Assembly: GCF_900129075.1 (NCBI RefSeq)
Contig: NZ_FQVH01000007.1
Coordinates: 4,417-68,416, forward strand
Direction of reading: 5' to 3'
From: Caldanaerobius fijiensis DSM 17918
Lineage (GTDB): Bacteria; Bacillota; Thermoanaerobacteria; Thermoanaerobacterales; Caldanaerobiaceae
Length of the DNA: 64,000 nucleotides
Position 1 is the stretch's first letter. Each line of letters begins with the position of its first letter. Made by a program: the position numbers and the translations under genes. The notes below the pieces were generated by a model. It saw only the letters and a program-made list of their open reading frames with translations. It searched no databases and was not told the origin of the DNA. This document shows positions 27,434 through 36,549 of this stretch, piece after piece.

Positions 27434-28612
27434 TCACCATCTTATTCTGGCTGCTCCAGTTTTGATCGCAGATGCACTTACTGCCTCTGCCACAGCCGCA
27501 ACAACCCTCTCGTCGAATACCGATGGAATTATATAATCAGGCCTCAATTCGTTATCAGAAATCAGAGACGATATAGCATCAGCAGCAGCAAGTTTCATAT
27601 CTTCATTTATGTCTTTTGCCCTGACCTTCAGTGCCCCCTTAAACACGCCGGGAAATGCCAGTACATTATTTATTTGATTTGGAAAATCAGACCTACCCGT
27701 GCCCACGATATATGCTCCAGCACTGTAAGCTTCATCAGGCATTATCTCTGGAATCGGATTGGCCATAGCAAAAACTATCGGGCGATCTGCCATGGATTTC
27801 ACCATCTCTCCTTTTAAAACACCTCCCGCCGATACCCCTATAAACACATCGGCCCCGCGAATTGCATCGGCCAGATTGCCGCGTATCCTGAAGGGATTGG
27901 TTAAAACCGCCATTTCCCTGTGAACCCCTTCCAAAGTATCATCATCGCTGGAAAGTATCCCTTTTTTGTCACACATCACAATATTTTTCGCGCCCGCTTT
28001 CAATAACAGCTTCGCAATAGCAATACCTGCTGCACCAGCACCATTTATGACTATCTTTACCTCAGCTATAGTTTTGTCCACAAGTTTCAGAGCATTTTTT
28101 AGAGCCGCCAATACCACAATGGCAGTTCCGTGTTGGTCATCGTGGAAAACAGGGATGTCTAAAATTGCCTTCAACCTGCTTTCGATTTCAAAGCATTTGG
28201 GCGCTTTGATATCCTCTAGATTTATTCCGCCAAAAGAAGGCGCTATGTATCTCACCGCCTGTACTATTTCATTCACATCGGTGGTGTCAAGACATATAGG
28301 AACAGCATCAATACCTGCAAACTCCTTAAAAAGTATAGCTTTCCCCTCCATAACCGGAAGTGCCGCTCTAGGCCCTATGTCTCCTAACCCCAATACCGCT
28401 GTTCCATCGCTTACAACGGCTACCATATTACCCTTTGACGTATATCTATAAACACTATCCGGATCATCATGTATCCTCTTGCATGGCTCGGCCACACCAG
28501 GGGTATATGCCAGCGACAGATCCCTAGCATTTTTAACTTTCACTTTGCTTTTTATTTCTATCTTTCCCCTATTCTTTTCGTGCAGAGCCAGTGCTTCTTC
28601 AACCAGCGACAT
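27434..28612 (-). CDS. maeB: NAD(P)-dependent malic enzyme
   Basis: Oxidative decarboxylation of malate to pyruvate and CO2. The 392 residues match the short bacterial malic enzymes without a phosphotransacetylase extension. Visible motifs are SLAYTPGVAEPC, the metal-binding NLEDIKAPKCFEIE and HDDQHGTAIV, and the dinucleotide fold VINGAGAAGIAIAKLL. It follows the fumarase genes on the same strand, so fumarate could pass via malate to pyruvate. Confidence 0.95.
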   Translation of the reverse strand: MSLVEEALALHEKNRGKIEIKSKVKVKNARDLSLAYTPGVAEPCKRIHDDPDSVYRYTSKGNMVAVVSDGTAVLGLGDIGPRAALPVMEGKAILFKEFAGIDAVPICLDTTDVNEIVQAVRYIAPSFGGINLEDIKAPKCFEIESRLKAILDIPVFHDDQHGTAIVVLAALKNALKLVDKTIAEVKIVINGAGAAGIAIAKLLLKAGAKNIVMCDKKGILSSDDDTLEGVHREMAVLTNPFRIRGNLADAIRGADVFIGVSAGGVLKGEMVKSMADRPIVFAMANPIPEIMPDEAYSAGAYIVGTGRSDFPNQINNVLAFPGVFKGALKVRAKDINEDMKLAAADAISSLISDNELRPDYIIPSVFDERVVAAVAEAVSASAIKTGAARIRW

Positions 28613-28675
28613 GTTATCAACTCCTCATAAGACGTAAATCATACTCTTATTTTATTATAAAACAGTATTATAGGC

Positions 28676-28696
28676 AATAAAAAAAGGACTTTGTCC
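28676..28696 (-). terminator. Terminator after fumarase beta gene
   Basis: On the minus strand GGAC-AAA-GTCC is followed by about nine T residues; it lies just past the fumarase beta stop and before the malic enzyme gene, so read-through would be partial. Confidence 0.5.
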
Positions 28697-28700
28697 AAAT

Positions 28701-29231
28701 TTACTCAACAAAAGTCCTGAAAAGGCTATTCCCATGACAATCTATTGCTACAATAGCCGGAAAATCTTCCACATAAAGTTCATATATTGCTTCAGGCCCC
28801 AGCTCGGGATATGCTGCTACCTTTGCTGATTTCACCCGCTGTGAGAGCAGCGCACCTGCACCCCCCACCGCTGCAAAATAAACAGCGCCGTATCGTATCA
28901 TGGCATCAACGACCTCGCGGGATCTTTCTCCTTTTCCTATCATCCCCTTGAGACCCATAGACAGCAATTGTGGTGTATAAACATCCACCCTTCCGCTGGT
29001 AGTCGGCCCGCAACTACCTATAACATGACCCGGTTTTGCTGGGCACGGCCCGACATAATAGAGCACCTGATCTTTTATGTTAATCGGTAATGGTTTGCCA
29101 TCTTTAATTGCCTCAATCATCCTCTTATGGGCAGCATCCCTGGCCGTATAAATGGTACCTGTTATATACACCTTTTGACCTGCCCTCAGATCTTTAACCG
29201 TCTCAAGTGTTAAAGGGGTGGCTAACCTCAC
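28701..29231 (-). CDS. fumB: Fumarate hydratase class I, beta subunit
   Basis: C-terminal half of the two-subunit iron-sulfur fumarase/L(+)-tartrate dehydratase type. Length 176. Motifs: YYVGPCPAKPG, IGSCGPTTSGR, GLKGMIGKGE, and AVGGAGALLS. Tartrate dehydratase is the alternative, but the neighbouring malic enzyme supports fumarase. It overlaps the alpha-subunit gene by 4 bases. Confidence 0.9.
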   Translation of the reverse strand: MRLATPLTLETVKDLRAGQKVYITGTIYTARDAAHKRMIEAIKDGKPLPINIKDQVLYYVGPCPAKPGHVIGSCGPTTSGRVDVYTPQLLSMGLKGMIGKGERSREVVDAMIRYGAVYFAAVGGAGALLSQRVKSAKVAAYPELGPEAIYELYVEDFPAIVAIDCHGNSLFRTFVE

Positions 29232-30073
29232 AATACCACCTCCCTATGCCTGGTGACATGACAGCTTATATTTACCGCTACAGGCAATTGAGCGATATGA
29301 GTCGGATACACCTCTATATTGACAGCCAATGCCGTCGTACTCCCTCCAAGGCCCTGAGGCCCAATCCCCAATTTGTTTATCTCTCTCAACAATTGTTCTT
29401 CAAGCCAGCCGTACACCGGATGCCTTATATCAATAGGCCGCGTCAGCGCCTTCTTGGCCAGGTATGGAGCGTATTCGAAATTTCCTCCTATACCGACGCC
29501 TACTATTATTGGTGGGCAGGGATTAGCTCCGGCCTTCTTCACCGTATCAAGCACAAACCTTTTTACCCCCTCTACGCCGTCAGCAGGCTTCAGCATGGCT
29601 AAAGAACTCATATTCTCGCTGCCAGCCCCCTTCGGACACACAACGATCCTTATCTTATCCCCTTCTACCACTTCTACGTGTATGATAGCAGGCGTATTGT
29701 CTCCGGTATTTACCCTGTCCATAAGTGGATCTGCAACCACTGATTTCCTCAGGTATCCCTCTTTATAACCTATTCTTACGCCTTCATTTATCGCGTCTTT
29801 GAGGTTACCTCCTATTATATGCACATCCTGCCCCAATTCCACAAAGACAACAGCAATGCCTGTATCCTGGCAAATAGGCAACTGGCTTTGTCTTGCTATT
29901 TCCTGATTTTCAATTATCATCTGCAATATTTCTTTAGCATGAGATATTTCTTCTGTGTCCAGAGCCTCATTTATTTTGTCGAGCACATCTTTATTTAAAT
30001 TACAATTGGATGAAATGCAAAGATCCCTTACCGCAGCAGTTATATCTGCTGCCTTAATTTCCTTCAAAATCAA
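29228..30073 (-). CDS. fumA: Fumarate hydratase class I, alpha subunit
   Basis: N-terminal catalytic half of the two-subunit class I hydratase, carrying the oxygen-sensitive [4Fe-4S] cluster. Its 281 residues include the cluster-cysteine regions PICQDTGIAVVF, VCPKGAGSENMS and NPCPPIIVGVGIGG. It heads the set alpha-beta-malic enzyme. The oxygen-sensitive enzyme type fits an anaerobe. Confidence 0.92.
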   Translation of the reverse strand: MILKEIKAADITAAVRDLCISSNCNLNKDVLDKINEALDTEEISHAKEILQMIIENQEIARQSQLPICQDTGIAVVFVELGQDVHIIGGNLKDAINEGVRIGYKEGYLRKSVVADPLMDRVNTGDNTPAIIHVEVVEGDKIRIVVCPKGAGSENMSSLAMLKPADGVEGVKRFVLDTVKKAGANPCPPIIVGVGIGGNFEYAPYLAKKALTRPIDIRHPVYGWLEEQLLREINKLGIGPQGLGGSTTALAVNIEVYPTHIAQLPVAVNISCHVTRHREVVL

Positions 30074-30169
30074 CCCCGTCCTTTTCTATCCTTTTTATCT
30101 ATCCGCTTAACTTCACTTTTATATTGTATCACAAACCAGCATATATATCTATGTGGGCAAAAAACAAGT

Positions 30170-30928
30170 TTATAGGCGAAGGCTATAGTTTCTTTCTTCT
30201 TCCTCAATGAGGCTCGCAGCTTTTCTATCAATTACAAGAGTAACATCGGGATGAAGGGCAAGGACTGTTGAAGGCACATTTGTAGTAAGGTATCCTTTTA
30301 TGGTTTCCCGTATAGCCTTCGCCTTGTTTTCGCCGGATGCCAGCAGGATAATCTTTTTAGCCTTCATAATCGTGCCTATACCCATGGTTATAGCCCTTCT
30401 TGGCACCTCATCAGCACTGTGAAAAAATCTCTTATTAGCCTCTATTGTCTCTTTAGCCAGCTGTACCACATGGGTTTTCGTATCTATGTTGGTATCAGGT
30501 TCATTAAAACCTATATGGCCGTTTACTCCCAATCCTAATATCTGAAGGTCAATTCCCCCTGCTTCCCTTATAGCTTCTTCGTATTTTTCACATTCCTCCT
30601 CCAAATCCTCAGCGCATCCATCAGGTATGTGAATGTTTTCCGGCTTTATGTTTATGTGGTCAAAAAAATTTTTGTGCATATAATAATGATAGCTTTGCTC
30701 ATGGTCCGCAGGTAAACCGATGTACTCATCAAGATTAAAAGATACCACATTAGAAAAATCGATAATACCTTTCTTATACATTTCAACAAGTTCACCATAC
30801 ATACCTAATGGTGTACTGCCTGTAGCCAGTCCCAGTACCAGATTGGGCTTGTTTTTTATCTCCCACGCCACCATTTCTGCTGCTTTTCTGCTCATATCCT
30901 TGTAATCTTCGGTTATAAATATCCTCAT
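30170..30928 (-). CDS. nagB: Glucosamine-6-phosphate deaminase
   Basis: Converts glucosamine-6-phosphate to fructose-6-phosphate and ammonia. Its 252 residues include the substrate loop [25 protein letters not shown], and [13 protein letters not shown] with the catalytic Asp/His/Glu. The E. coli C-terminal allosteric extension is absent, as in Firmicutes. Its start overlaps the ROK regulator's end by 4 bases. nagA was not found in the window. Confidence 0.95.
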   Translation of the reverse strand: MRIFITEDYKDMSRKAAEMVAWEIKNKPNLVLGLATGSTPLGMYGELVEMYKKGIIDFSNVVSFNLDEYIGLPADHEQSYHYYMHKNFFDHINIKPENIHIPDGCAEDLEEECEKYEEAIREAGGIDLQILGLGVNGHIGFNEPDTNIDTKTHVVQLAKETIEANKRFFHSADEVPRRAITMGIGTIMKAKKIILLASGENKAKAIRETIKGYLTTNVPSTVLALHPDVTLVIDRKAASLIEEEERNYSLRL

Positions 30929-32121
30929 ATCAATACCCCTTTCAATATATCAATAGATTCCAATACCCGTGCTACTCCGCCTATACACCCAGCATTGTTA
31001 CCTAGCAAGGATTTTTCGATGGTCACATCAAAGGGTGCCAACCTATTCACAGACGCCCTGATCTTATCCATTGCTTTGTCTCCGGCATAGTATAGATCGC
31101 CGCCTAATATCACTTTTCTAGGATTTATAACAGCGATCAAATTTGCGATCCCCATAACCAGCAGTTCAATATATTCATCAATTACCCTTTGGCACAATTT
31201 ATCGCCAAGTTCATATCCCGCGAAAACCATATGCGGTTTGATCGCCGAATCAGATTCTCTAATCGCTTTATGGAGATACGAATCACTATAGCTGTTCATC
31301 AACTTCAAGGCATTTCGCACCATGGCGTGATCGGCCGCCTGCAACTCAAAAGCGCCAAAATCATTAAGGGTAAAGCTCTCCTTGACCCTTTGTCCAAGTA
31401 CCATATAGCCGATCTCTCCAGCCGTATAGCTGCTGCCTCTATATAGTTTTCCATCAATTATTATTCCACAACCTATGCCTCTGGCCACAGATAGGTATAT
31501 GAAGTTATCAATCCCTACGCCAGCACCCTTCCACTTTTCTCCAAGTGCTGACAGTTTTACATCATTTTCAGGATAAACAGGTAGTCCTATTTTTCCCTCT
31601 AATTCTCTTGATATCTTTACATTTTGCCATTTTAAAGCTGGTGAATATACGACAGAGGCTTCTTCAATATTCACTATCCCTGGAATTCCTATCCCTACTC
31701 CTAGTACCTCCTTTTGATCTCTTAATTTATTTACGATGTCAACCACATCCCTTATGACATCTTCATCACTATTCAATCTGTATATAGTGCTATTTAAAAT
31801 ATTGCCACCTAAATCAGACAGCACCGCCCTTATGCTATAACCGCTGATATTTATACCTATAACCCTGGCTACATCAGGGTTAAAAACCAGATTTATTGGC
31901 TTTCTGCCACCATTAGATGAAGCCTCGCCTTTACCCTCTTCTTTTACATAGCCCATTTTAATAAGTTCATCTATAATTGATGAAACAGCAGATTTGCTCA
32001 TGTTAAGTTCTTTAGCTATATCAGCCCTGGAAACAGGTCCTTTATGAACTATTAAGCTGATAACATTAGCCATGTTTATATTCTTCATCATCTGCGTAGA
32101 TGCCTTTTTATAATCTCCCAC
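30925..32121 (-). CDS. ROK family transcriptional regulator (NagC/XylR type)
   Basis: Sugar-responsive repressor. An N-terminal winged helix (about 15-75, with [21 protein letters not shown] as its recognition region) is joined to a ROK sugar-kinase-like domain ([25 protein letters not shown], ending [13 protein letters not shown]). Length 398. The GHxxx zinc motif typical of ROK proteins is not obvious: the region after GEIGYMVLG lacks the usual Cys triplet. As the first gene of the nagB operon, it probably senses an amino-sugar phosphate and represses itself. Confidence 0.88.
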   Translation of the reverse strand: MGDYKKASTQMMKNINMANVISLIVHKGPVSRADIAKELNMSKSAVSSIIDELIKMGYVKEEGKGEASSNGGRKPINLVFNPDVARVIGINISGYSIRAVLSDLGGNILNSTIYRLNSDEDVIRDVVDIVNKLRDQKEVLGVGIGIPGIVNIEEASVVYSPALKWQNVKISRELEGKIGLPVYPENDVKLSALGEKWKGAGVGIDNFIYLSVARGIGCGIIIDGKLYRGSSYTAGEIGYMVLGQRVKESFTLNDFGAFELQAADHAMVRNALKLMNSYSDSYLHKAIRESDSAIKPHMVFAGYELGDKLCQRVIDEYIELLVMGIANLIAVINPRKVILGGDLYYAGDKAMDKIRASVNRLAPFDVTIEKSLLGNNAGCIGGVARVLESIDILKGVLI

Positions 32122-32134
32122 TTTATTGCCTCCA

Positions 32135-32158
32135 TAGTTCGTTCTCTTGACTAACTAA
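32135..32158 (-). promoter_or_regulatory. Probable operator of the ROK regulator
   Basis: An imperfect 24-bp inverted repeat with TAGTT / AACTA ends lies 14 bp ahead of the regulator start. It resembles XylR-type ROK operators (TTAGTTTGTT...AACAAACTAA). Its place suggests autoregulation. Confidence 0.5.
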
Positions 32159-32258
32159 TTTGATTCTACCATACATAGCTTAATTTTGCAATACTGGCTA
32201 CTCATTTATACACCTATTGATGTTTTAGCACCGTTAATTATAATTTGTGAATATAAAA

Positions 32259-32303
32259 AGACCGTAAAGAGTTTCACTAATCCACATAAACCCTTTTACG
32301 GTC
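32259..32303 (-). terminator. Terminator of copper-amine-oxidase-like gene
   Basis: GACCGTAAAG pairs with CTTTTACGGTC across about 24 nt; a T run follows on the minus strand. Confidence 0.6.
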
Positions 32304-32333
32304 CCGTATCTCTACTATTTTATATGCAGCATA

Positions 32334-33188
32334 TTATTTTACCTCAAAATTAATAATGTTATTTACATTTCCGTAAACATCTCCATAAACACTTCCATAA
32401 ACGCTCTCTGACACAGTATCATTATTCTCCTCGTTATCATTTTCCTCTTCTATGTCTATGTCTCCAGTTTTTCCGTCATATTTTACCTTCGCACCAAAAA
32501 TCTCACTTATCAACCTTAAAGGTACAAAAGTACGATCCTTAATTATCTGCATAGAAACATCGCTCTCGAGTTTTTTATCGTTTACATATACCTCATTATT
32601 GGCAAGATCTAATTTAATCGTTATATCACCCTTTGTTATTATCACCGTGGAAGTTGTAGAATCATATTCTACATCGGCTTTAAATCCATTTGCTATAGCT
32701 CGAATAGGAACTAATGTTCTTCCATCTTTTATAACCGGTGGAACATCAAAACTAATCACAACATTATTTACTCTTATAACACCTTTCTTTTTTTCCTCAT
32801 ACCTGTTTTCATTTCTTAATTCATTTCTGTTGCCCTCTTTATTATTCTCATCTTTATTTTTTTCAAGCCTATTTTCATACCTTAATTCCTCTCTATTGAC
32901 TTTTTGGTTATCCTCAAGTTTGTTTTTTCCAGCACTTAGTTCATCTTTTGTAGCTTTTTTATCTTGTTCATCCTTGTTTTCGTCTCCATAAGACTCTTCA
33001 TCTTTTTGCTCTCCATAAGACTCTTCATTCTTTTGTTCCCCGTAAGACTCTTCATTTTTTTGTTCAACTATTTGTTTGCCTGCCTTTAGTAATTTGCTTT
33101 CTCCAACCTTTACTTGATATGCGTAAACCGGCAACATAATACTCATCAAAAAAAACACTGTCAACAACACTGCAATCTTTTTACCCAT
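32334..33188 (-). CDS. Secreted protein with copper-amine-oxidase-like domain and short repeats
   Basis: A 284-residue exported protein. Residues 1-23 form a signal peptide ending VYA. Residues 40-70 hold three tandem copies of EQK(N/D)EESYG. A charged K/E/N/R low-complexity stretch follows to about 135. The domain at about 139-245 has two copies of the family landmarks (GRTLVPIRAIA and DRTFVPLRLIS), as in Cu_amine_oxidN1 surface proteins of clostridia. The tail is acidic, then has three VYG units. No S-layer anchor is seen. No partner genes; function unknown. Confidence 0.75.
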   Translation of the reverse strand: MGKKIAVLLTVFFLMSIMLPVYAYQVKVGESKLLKAGKQIVEQKNEESYGEQKNEESYGEQKDEESYGDENKDEQDKKATKDELSAGKNKLEDNQKVNREELRYENRLEKNKDENNKEGNRNELRNENRYEEKKKGVIRVNNVVISFDVPPVIKDGRTLVPIRAIANGFKADVEYDSTTSTVIITKGDITIKLDLANNEVYVNDKKLESDVSMQIIKDRTFVPLRLISEIFGAKVKYDGKTGDIDIEEENDNEENNDTVSESVYGSVYGDVYGNVNNIINFEVK

Positions 33189-33355
33189 AAAATTTTCCCT
33201 CCATATTAGATTTTACCTCAGGAATATTATAGCAATTCAATCTTCCCATTGTCAAATTAACCCCCTTGACATGATACAAAGTGTACCAATAAAAACAGCT
33301 AGTTTTAGACAGAATATAACCTTGGAATCTAATTATACTGACATTAATGATATAT

Positions 33356-33405
33356 TTAACAAAAACTTAATATAAAATTTACCTTAATTTTATATTTACA
33401 TAACA
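33356..33405 (+). promoter_or_regulatory. Pho-box array upstream of pstS
   Basis: Five hexamers are set exactly 11 bp apart: TTAACA (33356), TTAATA (33367), TTTACC (33378), TTTATA (33389) and ATAACA (33400). The Bacillus PhoP binding motif is TT(A/T/C)A(C/T)A repeated every 11 bp. The array ends about 60 bp upstream of the pstS start, leaving room for a -10 element such as TATCAT near 33427. Confidence 0.72.
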
Positions 33406-33466
33406 TTGAGTAAACAATGGACATGTATCATCTAACTTGTAACAAAATTTTATGGAGGTGCTTTGC

Positions 33467-34393
33467 ATGAAAGCAAGCAAAAAAATATTTGCTGTTATAG
33501 CTATCTTATTGATAGGACTCCTGGTACTTGCAGGATGTAGAAGCCAGAACAATTCGTCAGGTTCGTCCGGTAATAGCAACCAAAAGCAATCTCAAGAACA
33601 GTCTAATTCTAAATCAAACAGCAATGTTTCAGGTACTTTGACGATAGCAGGCTCTACGGCATTACAACCTTTGGTTGAGCAGGCCGCCAATCAGTTTATG
33701 AGCAAGAACCCCAGTGCCCAGATCACCGTACAGGGTGGTGGAAGCGGCAAAGGCCTTTCTATGGTAGCAGACGGTAGTGTTAATATTGGAGATTCTGATA
33801 TTTTTGCAGAAGAAAAATTAGACGCAAATACAGCAAAGCAGCTGGTTGATCATAAAGTGGCTGTCGTCGGTTTTGCTACCGTAGTAAATCCCAAGATCAC
33901 TGTTGACAACCTTACAAAACAACAGCTGATCGATATATTCACAGGTAAAATAAAGAACTGGAAAGAAGTTGGAGGACCCGATCAGAAAGTTGTTGTTATA
34001 AACAGACCTACCAGCTCGGGAACCAGAGCCACGTTTAAGAAATACGCATTAGACGGTAAAGAAGAAGCACAGGGCCTTGCTTTGACAGAGGATTCTTCAG
34101 GTGCAGTGAGAAAGGCTGTAGCAGATACTCCCGGTGCTATAAGTTATCTGGCACTTTCCTATGTAGATAATTCTGTAAAGGCCCTAAAACTCGATGGTGT
34201 TGAGCCTACTGTTGAAAATATAACATCAGGTAAATATCCAATCTGGTCATATGAGCACATGTATACAAAAGGCGAACCAACAGGTCTTGCAAAGGCATTT
34301 TTGGATTACATGATGAGCAGCGAGGTCACTCCGCTGGTAAAACAGATGGGGTACATTCCTATTTCTGATATGAAGGTATCAAGAGATAAATAA
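33467..34393 (+). CDS. pstS: Phosphate-binding lipoprotein PstS
   Basis: Periplasmic-type phosphate receptor anchored by lipid. The start at 33467 follows TATGGAGGTG, giving 308 residues. The lipobox is LLVLAGC, followed by a long Ser/Asn/Gln linker. The ligand site residues are in IAGSTALQPL, QGGGSGKGLSMV, IGDSDIFA and RPTSSGTRATF. The permease and ATPase genes pstCAB are not downstream; instead a chemoreceptor-like gene follows after a terminator. The Pho-box array upstream indicates control by phosphate limitation. Confidence 0.95.
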   Translation: MKASKKIFAVIAILLIGLLVLAGCRSQNNSSGSSGNSNQKQSQEQSNSKSNSNVSGTLTIAGSTALQPLVEQAANQFMSKNPSAQITVQGGGSGKGLSMVADGSVNIGDSDIFAEEKLDANTAKQLVDHKVAVVGFATVVNPKITVDNLTKQQLIDIFTGKIKNWKEVGGPDQKVVVINRPTSSGTRATFKKYALDGKEEAQGLALTEDSSGAVRKAVADTPGAISYLALSYVDNSVKALKLDGVEPTVENITSGKYPIWSYEHMYTKGEPTGLAKAFLDYMMSSEVTPLVKQMGYIPISDMKVSRDK

Positions 34394-34397
34394 TCCC

Positions 34398-34426
34398 AAA
34401 AGCCCTCGATAGAGGGCTTTTATTTA
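34398..34426 (+). terminator. Terminator after pstS
   Basis: AAAAGCCCTC / GAGGGCTTTT with a 4-nt loop and T-rich tail; it could attenuate read-through into the next gene. Confidence 0.8.
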
Positions 34427-34457
34427 TATAATGTAATGACGAAAAGGAGGAATCTCG

Positions 34458-36146
34458 GTGAGCATCTTTCGCTCTTTTAACAAAAGGGTAAATATACAGT
34501 GGAAGCTAGTAGTTATGTTTTCGGCACTTATAATAATTGTACTAACATTGACCAGTGGTATCTCATATTATATCAGCAGCAATACCATAAAAACCCTTAT
34601 AAAGGGGCGGTTATTGAACTCGGAAAAAACTATAATCGAAAAAATTGCTCTTCTGGAAGCTACCAGTACCTCAAAAGACCTGCAACGCAAGTTGGATTAT
34701 TCCCTTATAAGTGAAAAAGTCAGTTACAACCAACAGGGATTGCATCCTTACATATTTATCATGGATAGAAATGGCGATACCGTTAAGATGTTTTCAAGTA
34801 ATAAGGATAATAATACTGATAATAATACTGTTCAAAATGAAATAAAAAAAAGACTTCAGGATATGTTTAAAAAGAAAGCAGGTATCACTAACATAGGCGA
34901 AGGCCGTCAAAAACTTACAGCAGCATTTGGATATATTGTCGAAAAGGATCAGCTGTATATAATAGCGCTAAAGGATAGCGAATATCTGGCGCCTGTAAAT
35001 AAAATAAGGAATATTACACTTTTGCTCATATTCTTCTCTATAACACTGGTAATAGCAATTGCGTGGATTGGATCGCTGATAGGTGTAACCCGTCCTATAA
35101 ATAAATTGTTGACTTTTTTATCCCGGATAGATAAAGATAACCTCAATGAGAGAATTGATTTAAGCGATGCAGGACCTGAGTTTGCTCTTTTAGGTAATGG
35201 TATAAATAAGATGATTGGGAATATAGAGAGTTTAATTGATGAAATAGGTAAAACATCCGATTTGTTGGTAAATGAAGGCAGAGAACTCCAGGTTATATCA
35301 AAAAGAGCCAGGCAAGAAGATGGAATGATAATTGATATTATAAAAGAATTAAGAGATCATTCAGAAAATCAAAATCATATTGTAAATGATACTGTATCAA
35401 TGTCAAACAATATGATGTCATATATAATGGAAATAATCACTCAGATTCATTATACGGCTAAGATCAGTGCAGATCTTGTAGAACAGTCAAAAAATGGTTT
35501 GCATGCGCTAGGTAGCATGGAAAAGAATATAGGAGTAGTTTTCGACTTTGTAAATAGGGTGGTTAAGTTATCTAAGAACTTCGAACAGAGCATAAAAAGG
35601 ATTAATGATATCGCAACAATTATAAGGAATATATCTAATCAGATACATATGATATCACTTAATGCATCTATACAAGCCGCCAAGGCCAGCAATTATGGTT
35701 ATGGTTTTTCAGTGGTAGCCCAAGAAATAAGAGAATTATCTCAAAAGACCACCAGCAGCGTCGAGGATGTCAATAGCATCGTGAACAGCGTGATAGAAGA
35801 TATGATGGCCTTGAATAAGTCGGCTTTAAAAGGAGCAGAGGCCGTTAAATTAAGTGATAAGACCATAGAGGATGTAAATAAAATATTTCAAAATATAAAT
35901 AGCTATATTGAAAATACCGAAAATTATATTGCCAGCATGGAAAGCAGAGCCAAATTACTTATAGATTTATTAAAACAACTTGAAAATATGATGAAAAGTA
36001 TCCAAATAAACACGGGCGATGCATTATCCAGGGTATCTGAAGTTGCTGTAACCCTTGAAACCCATGGCGAAATAACCAACAAATTGGAAAGTAAGGCATC
36101 TGCATTGTTGATAATGGCTCAGAAATTAAATCAGACCATGAATTAA
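34458..36146 (+). CDS. Methyl-accepting chemotaxis-type transducer
   Basis: A 562-residue membrane receptor starting with GTG behind AAAGGAGG. The first membrane helix is about 17-39, an extracellular sensor of about 140 residues follows, the second helix is about 180-207, then a HAMP linker (TRPINKLLTFLSRID) and a long coiled-coil cytoplasmic part. The signalling tip reads NASIQAAKASNYGYGFSVVA, near the MCP consensus with I-Q in place of I-E. There are no che genes nearby. Downstream of pstS, it may sense phosphate or PstS, but this is inference. Confidence 0.85.
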   Translation: MSIFRSFNKRVNIQWKLVVMFSALIIIVLTLTSGISYYISSNTIKTLIKGRLLNSEKTIIEKIALLEATSTSKDLQRKLDYSLISEKVSYNQQGLHPYIFIMDRNGDTVKMFSSNKDNNTDNNTVQNEIKKRLQDMFKKKAGITNIGEGRQKLTAAFGYIVEKDQLYIIALKDSEYLAPVNKIRNITLLLIFFSITLVIAIAWIGSLIGVTRPINKLLTFLSRIDKDNLNERIDLSDAGPEFALLGNGINKMIGNIESLIDEIGKTSDLLVNEGRELQVISKRARQEDGMIIDIIKELRDHSENQNHIVNDTVSMSNNMMSYIMEIITQIHYTAKISADLVEQSKNGLHALGSMEKNIGVVFDFVNRVVKLSKNFEQSIKRINDIATIIRNISNQIHMISLNASIQAAKASNYGYGFSVVAQEIRELSQKTTSSVEDVNSIVNSVIEDMMALNKSALKGAEAVKLSDKTIEDVNKIFQNINSYIENTENYIASMESRAKLLIDLLKQLENMMKSIQINTGDALSRVSEVAVTLETHGEITNKLESKASALLIMAQKLNQTMN

Positions 36147-36264
36147 TCATAAATTTACAGATTATAAATAAATTTTTAATATATTTAAAGACAATATAAT
36201 ACACCTTTAACATAAATACGCTACAATTTTATCGTTAAGAAAAGATGAGAGAGGAGGGTTACGT

Positions 36265-36441
36265 TTGGGAGTTTTGTGGGATTTTAATGCACTGGCATAT
36301 AAAAATGATGAAGAGCGCTCAAAGATAATATATAAATATATGACTCATGGGAAAAAACTCGCACTGCTCATAGAAAAACTCAATAAAAAAAGCATAGAGA
36401 ACAAAAAAGGTGTACTCATTGAAAAGCTCTCATCCTTATAA
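36265..36441 (+). CDS. Small basic protein, unknown
   Basis: A 58-codon frame starts with TTG at 36265, 6 nt after a strong GAGGAGGG site, and ends in a TAA inside a terminator hairpin. The product is helical and Lys-rich (for example KYMTHGKKLALLIEKLNKK). It has its own space between the transducer and the rhamnose operon. The combination of ribosome site, exact length and terminator argues for a real gene; no family recognised. Confidence 0.6.
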   Translation: MGVLWDFNALAYKNDEERSKIIYKYMTHGKKLALLIEKLNKKSIENKKGVLIEKLSSL

Positions 36442-36457
36442 GGATGGAGTTTTTTTA
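36427..36457 (+). terminator. Terminator of the small gene
   Basis: CATCCTT/AAGGATG stem extended by CTC/GAG followed by seven T residues. Confidence 0.75.
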
Positions 36458-36460
36458 TTA

Positions 36461-36489
36461 TTGCATTAAAACGTATGAAATGGTATAAT
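36461..36489 (+). promoter_or_regulatory. Promoter of the rhamnose operon
   Basis: TTGCAT (36461-36466) and TATAAT (36484-36489) with 17-bp spacing, directly after the preceding terminator. Confidence 0.75.
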
Positions 36490-36549
36490 TTGATACACAT
36501 AAAATAGGTGGCGTCAGCGATTAAGGTGTGAGAGAGAGGGGGAATTAAA

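Noticed and set aside
27966-28451. 161-codon plus-strand frame inside the malic enzyme gene
   Set aside because: Mirror of codon usage in a confirmed gene; no ribosome site or family likeness.
32452-32991. 179-codon plus-strand frame, Ser/Phe/Leu rich
   Set aside because: Complement of the Lys/Glu-rich linker of the surface protein; composition artefact.
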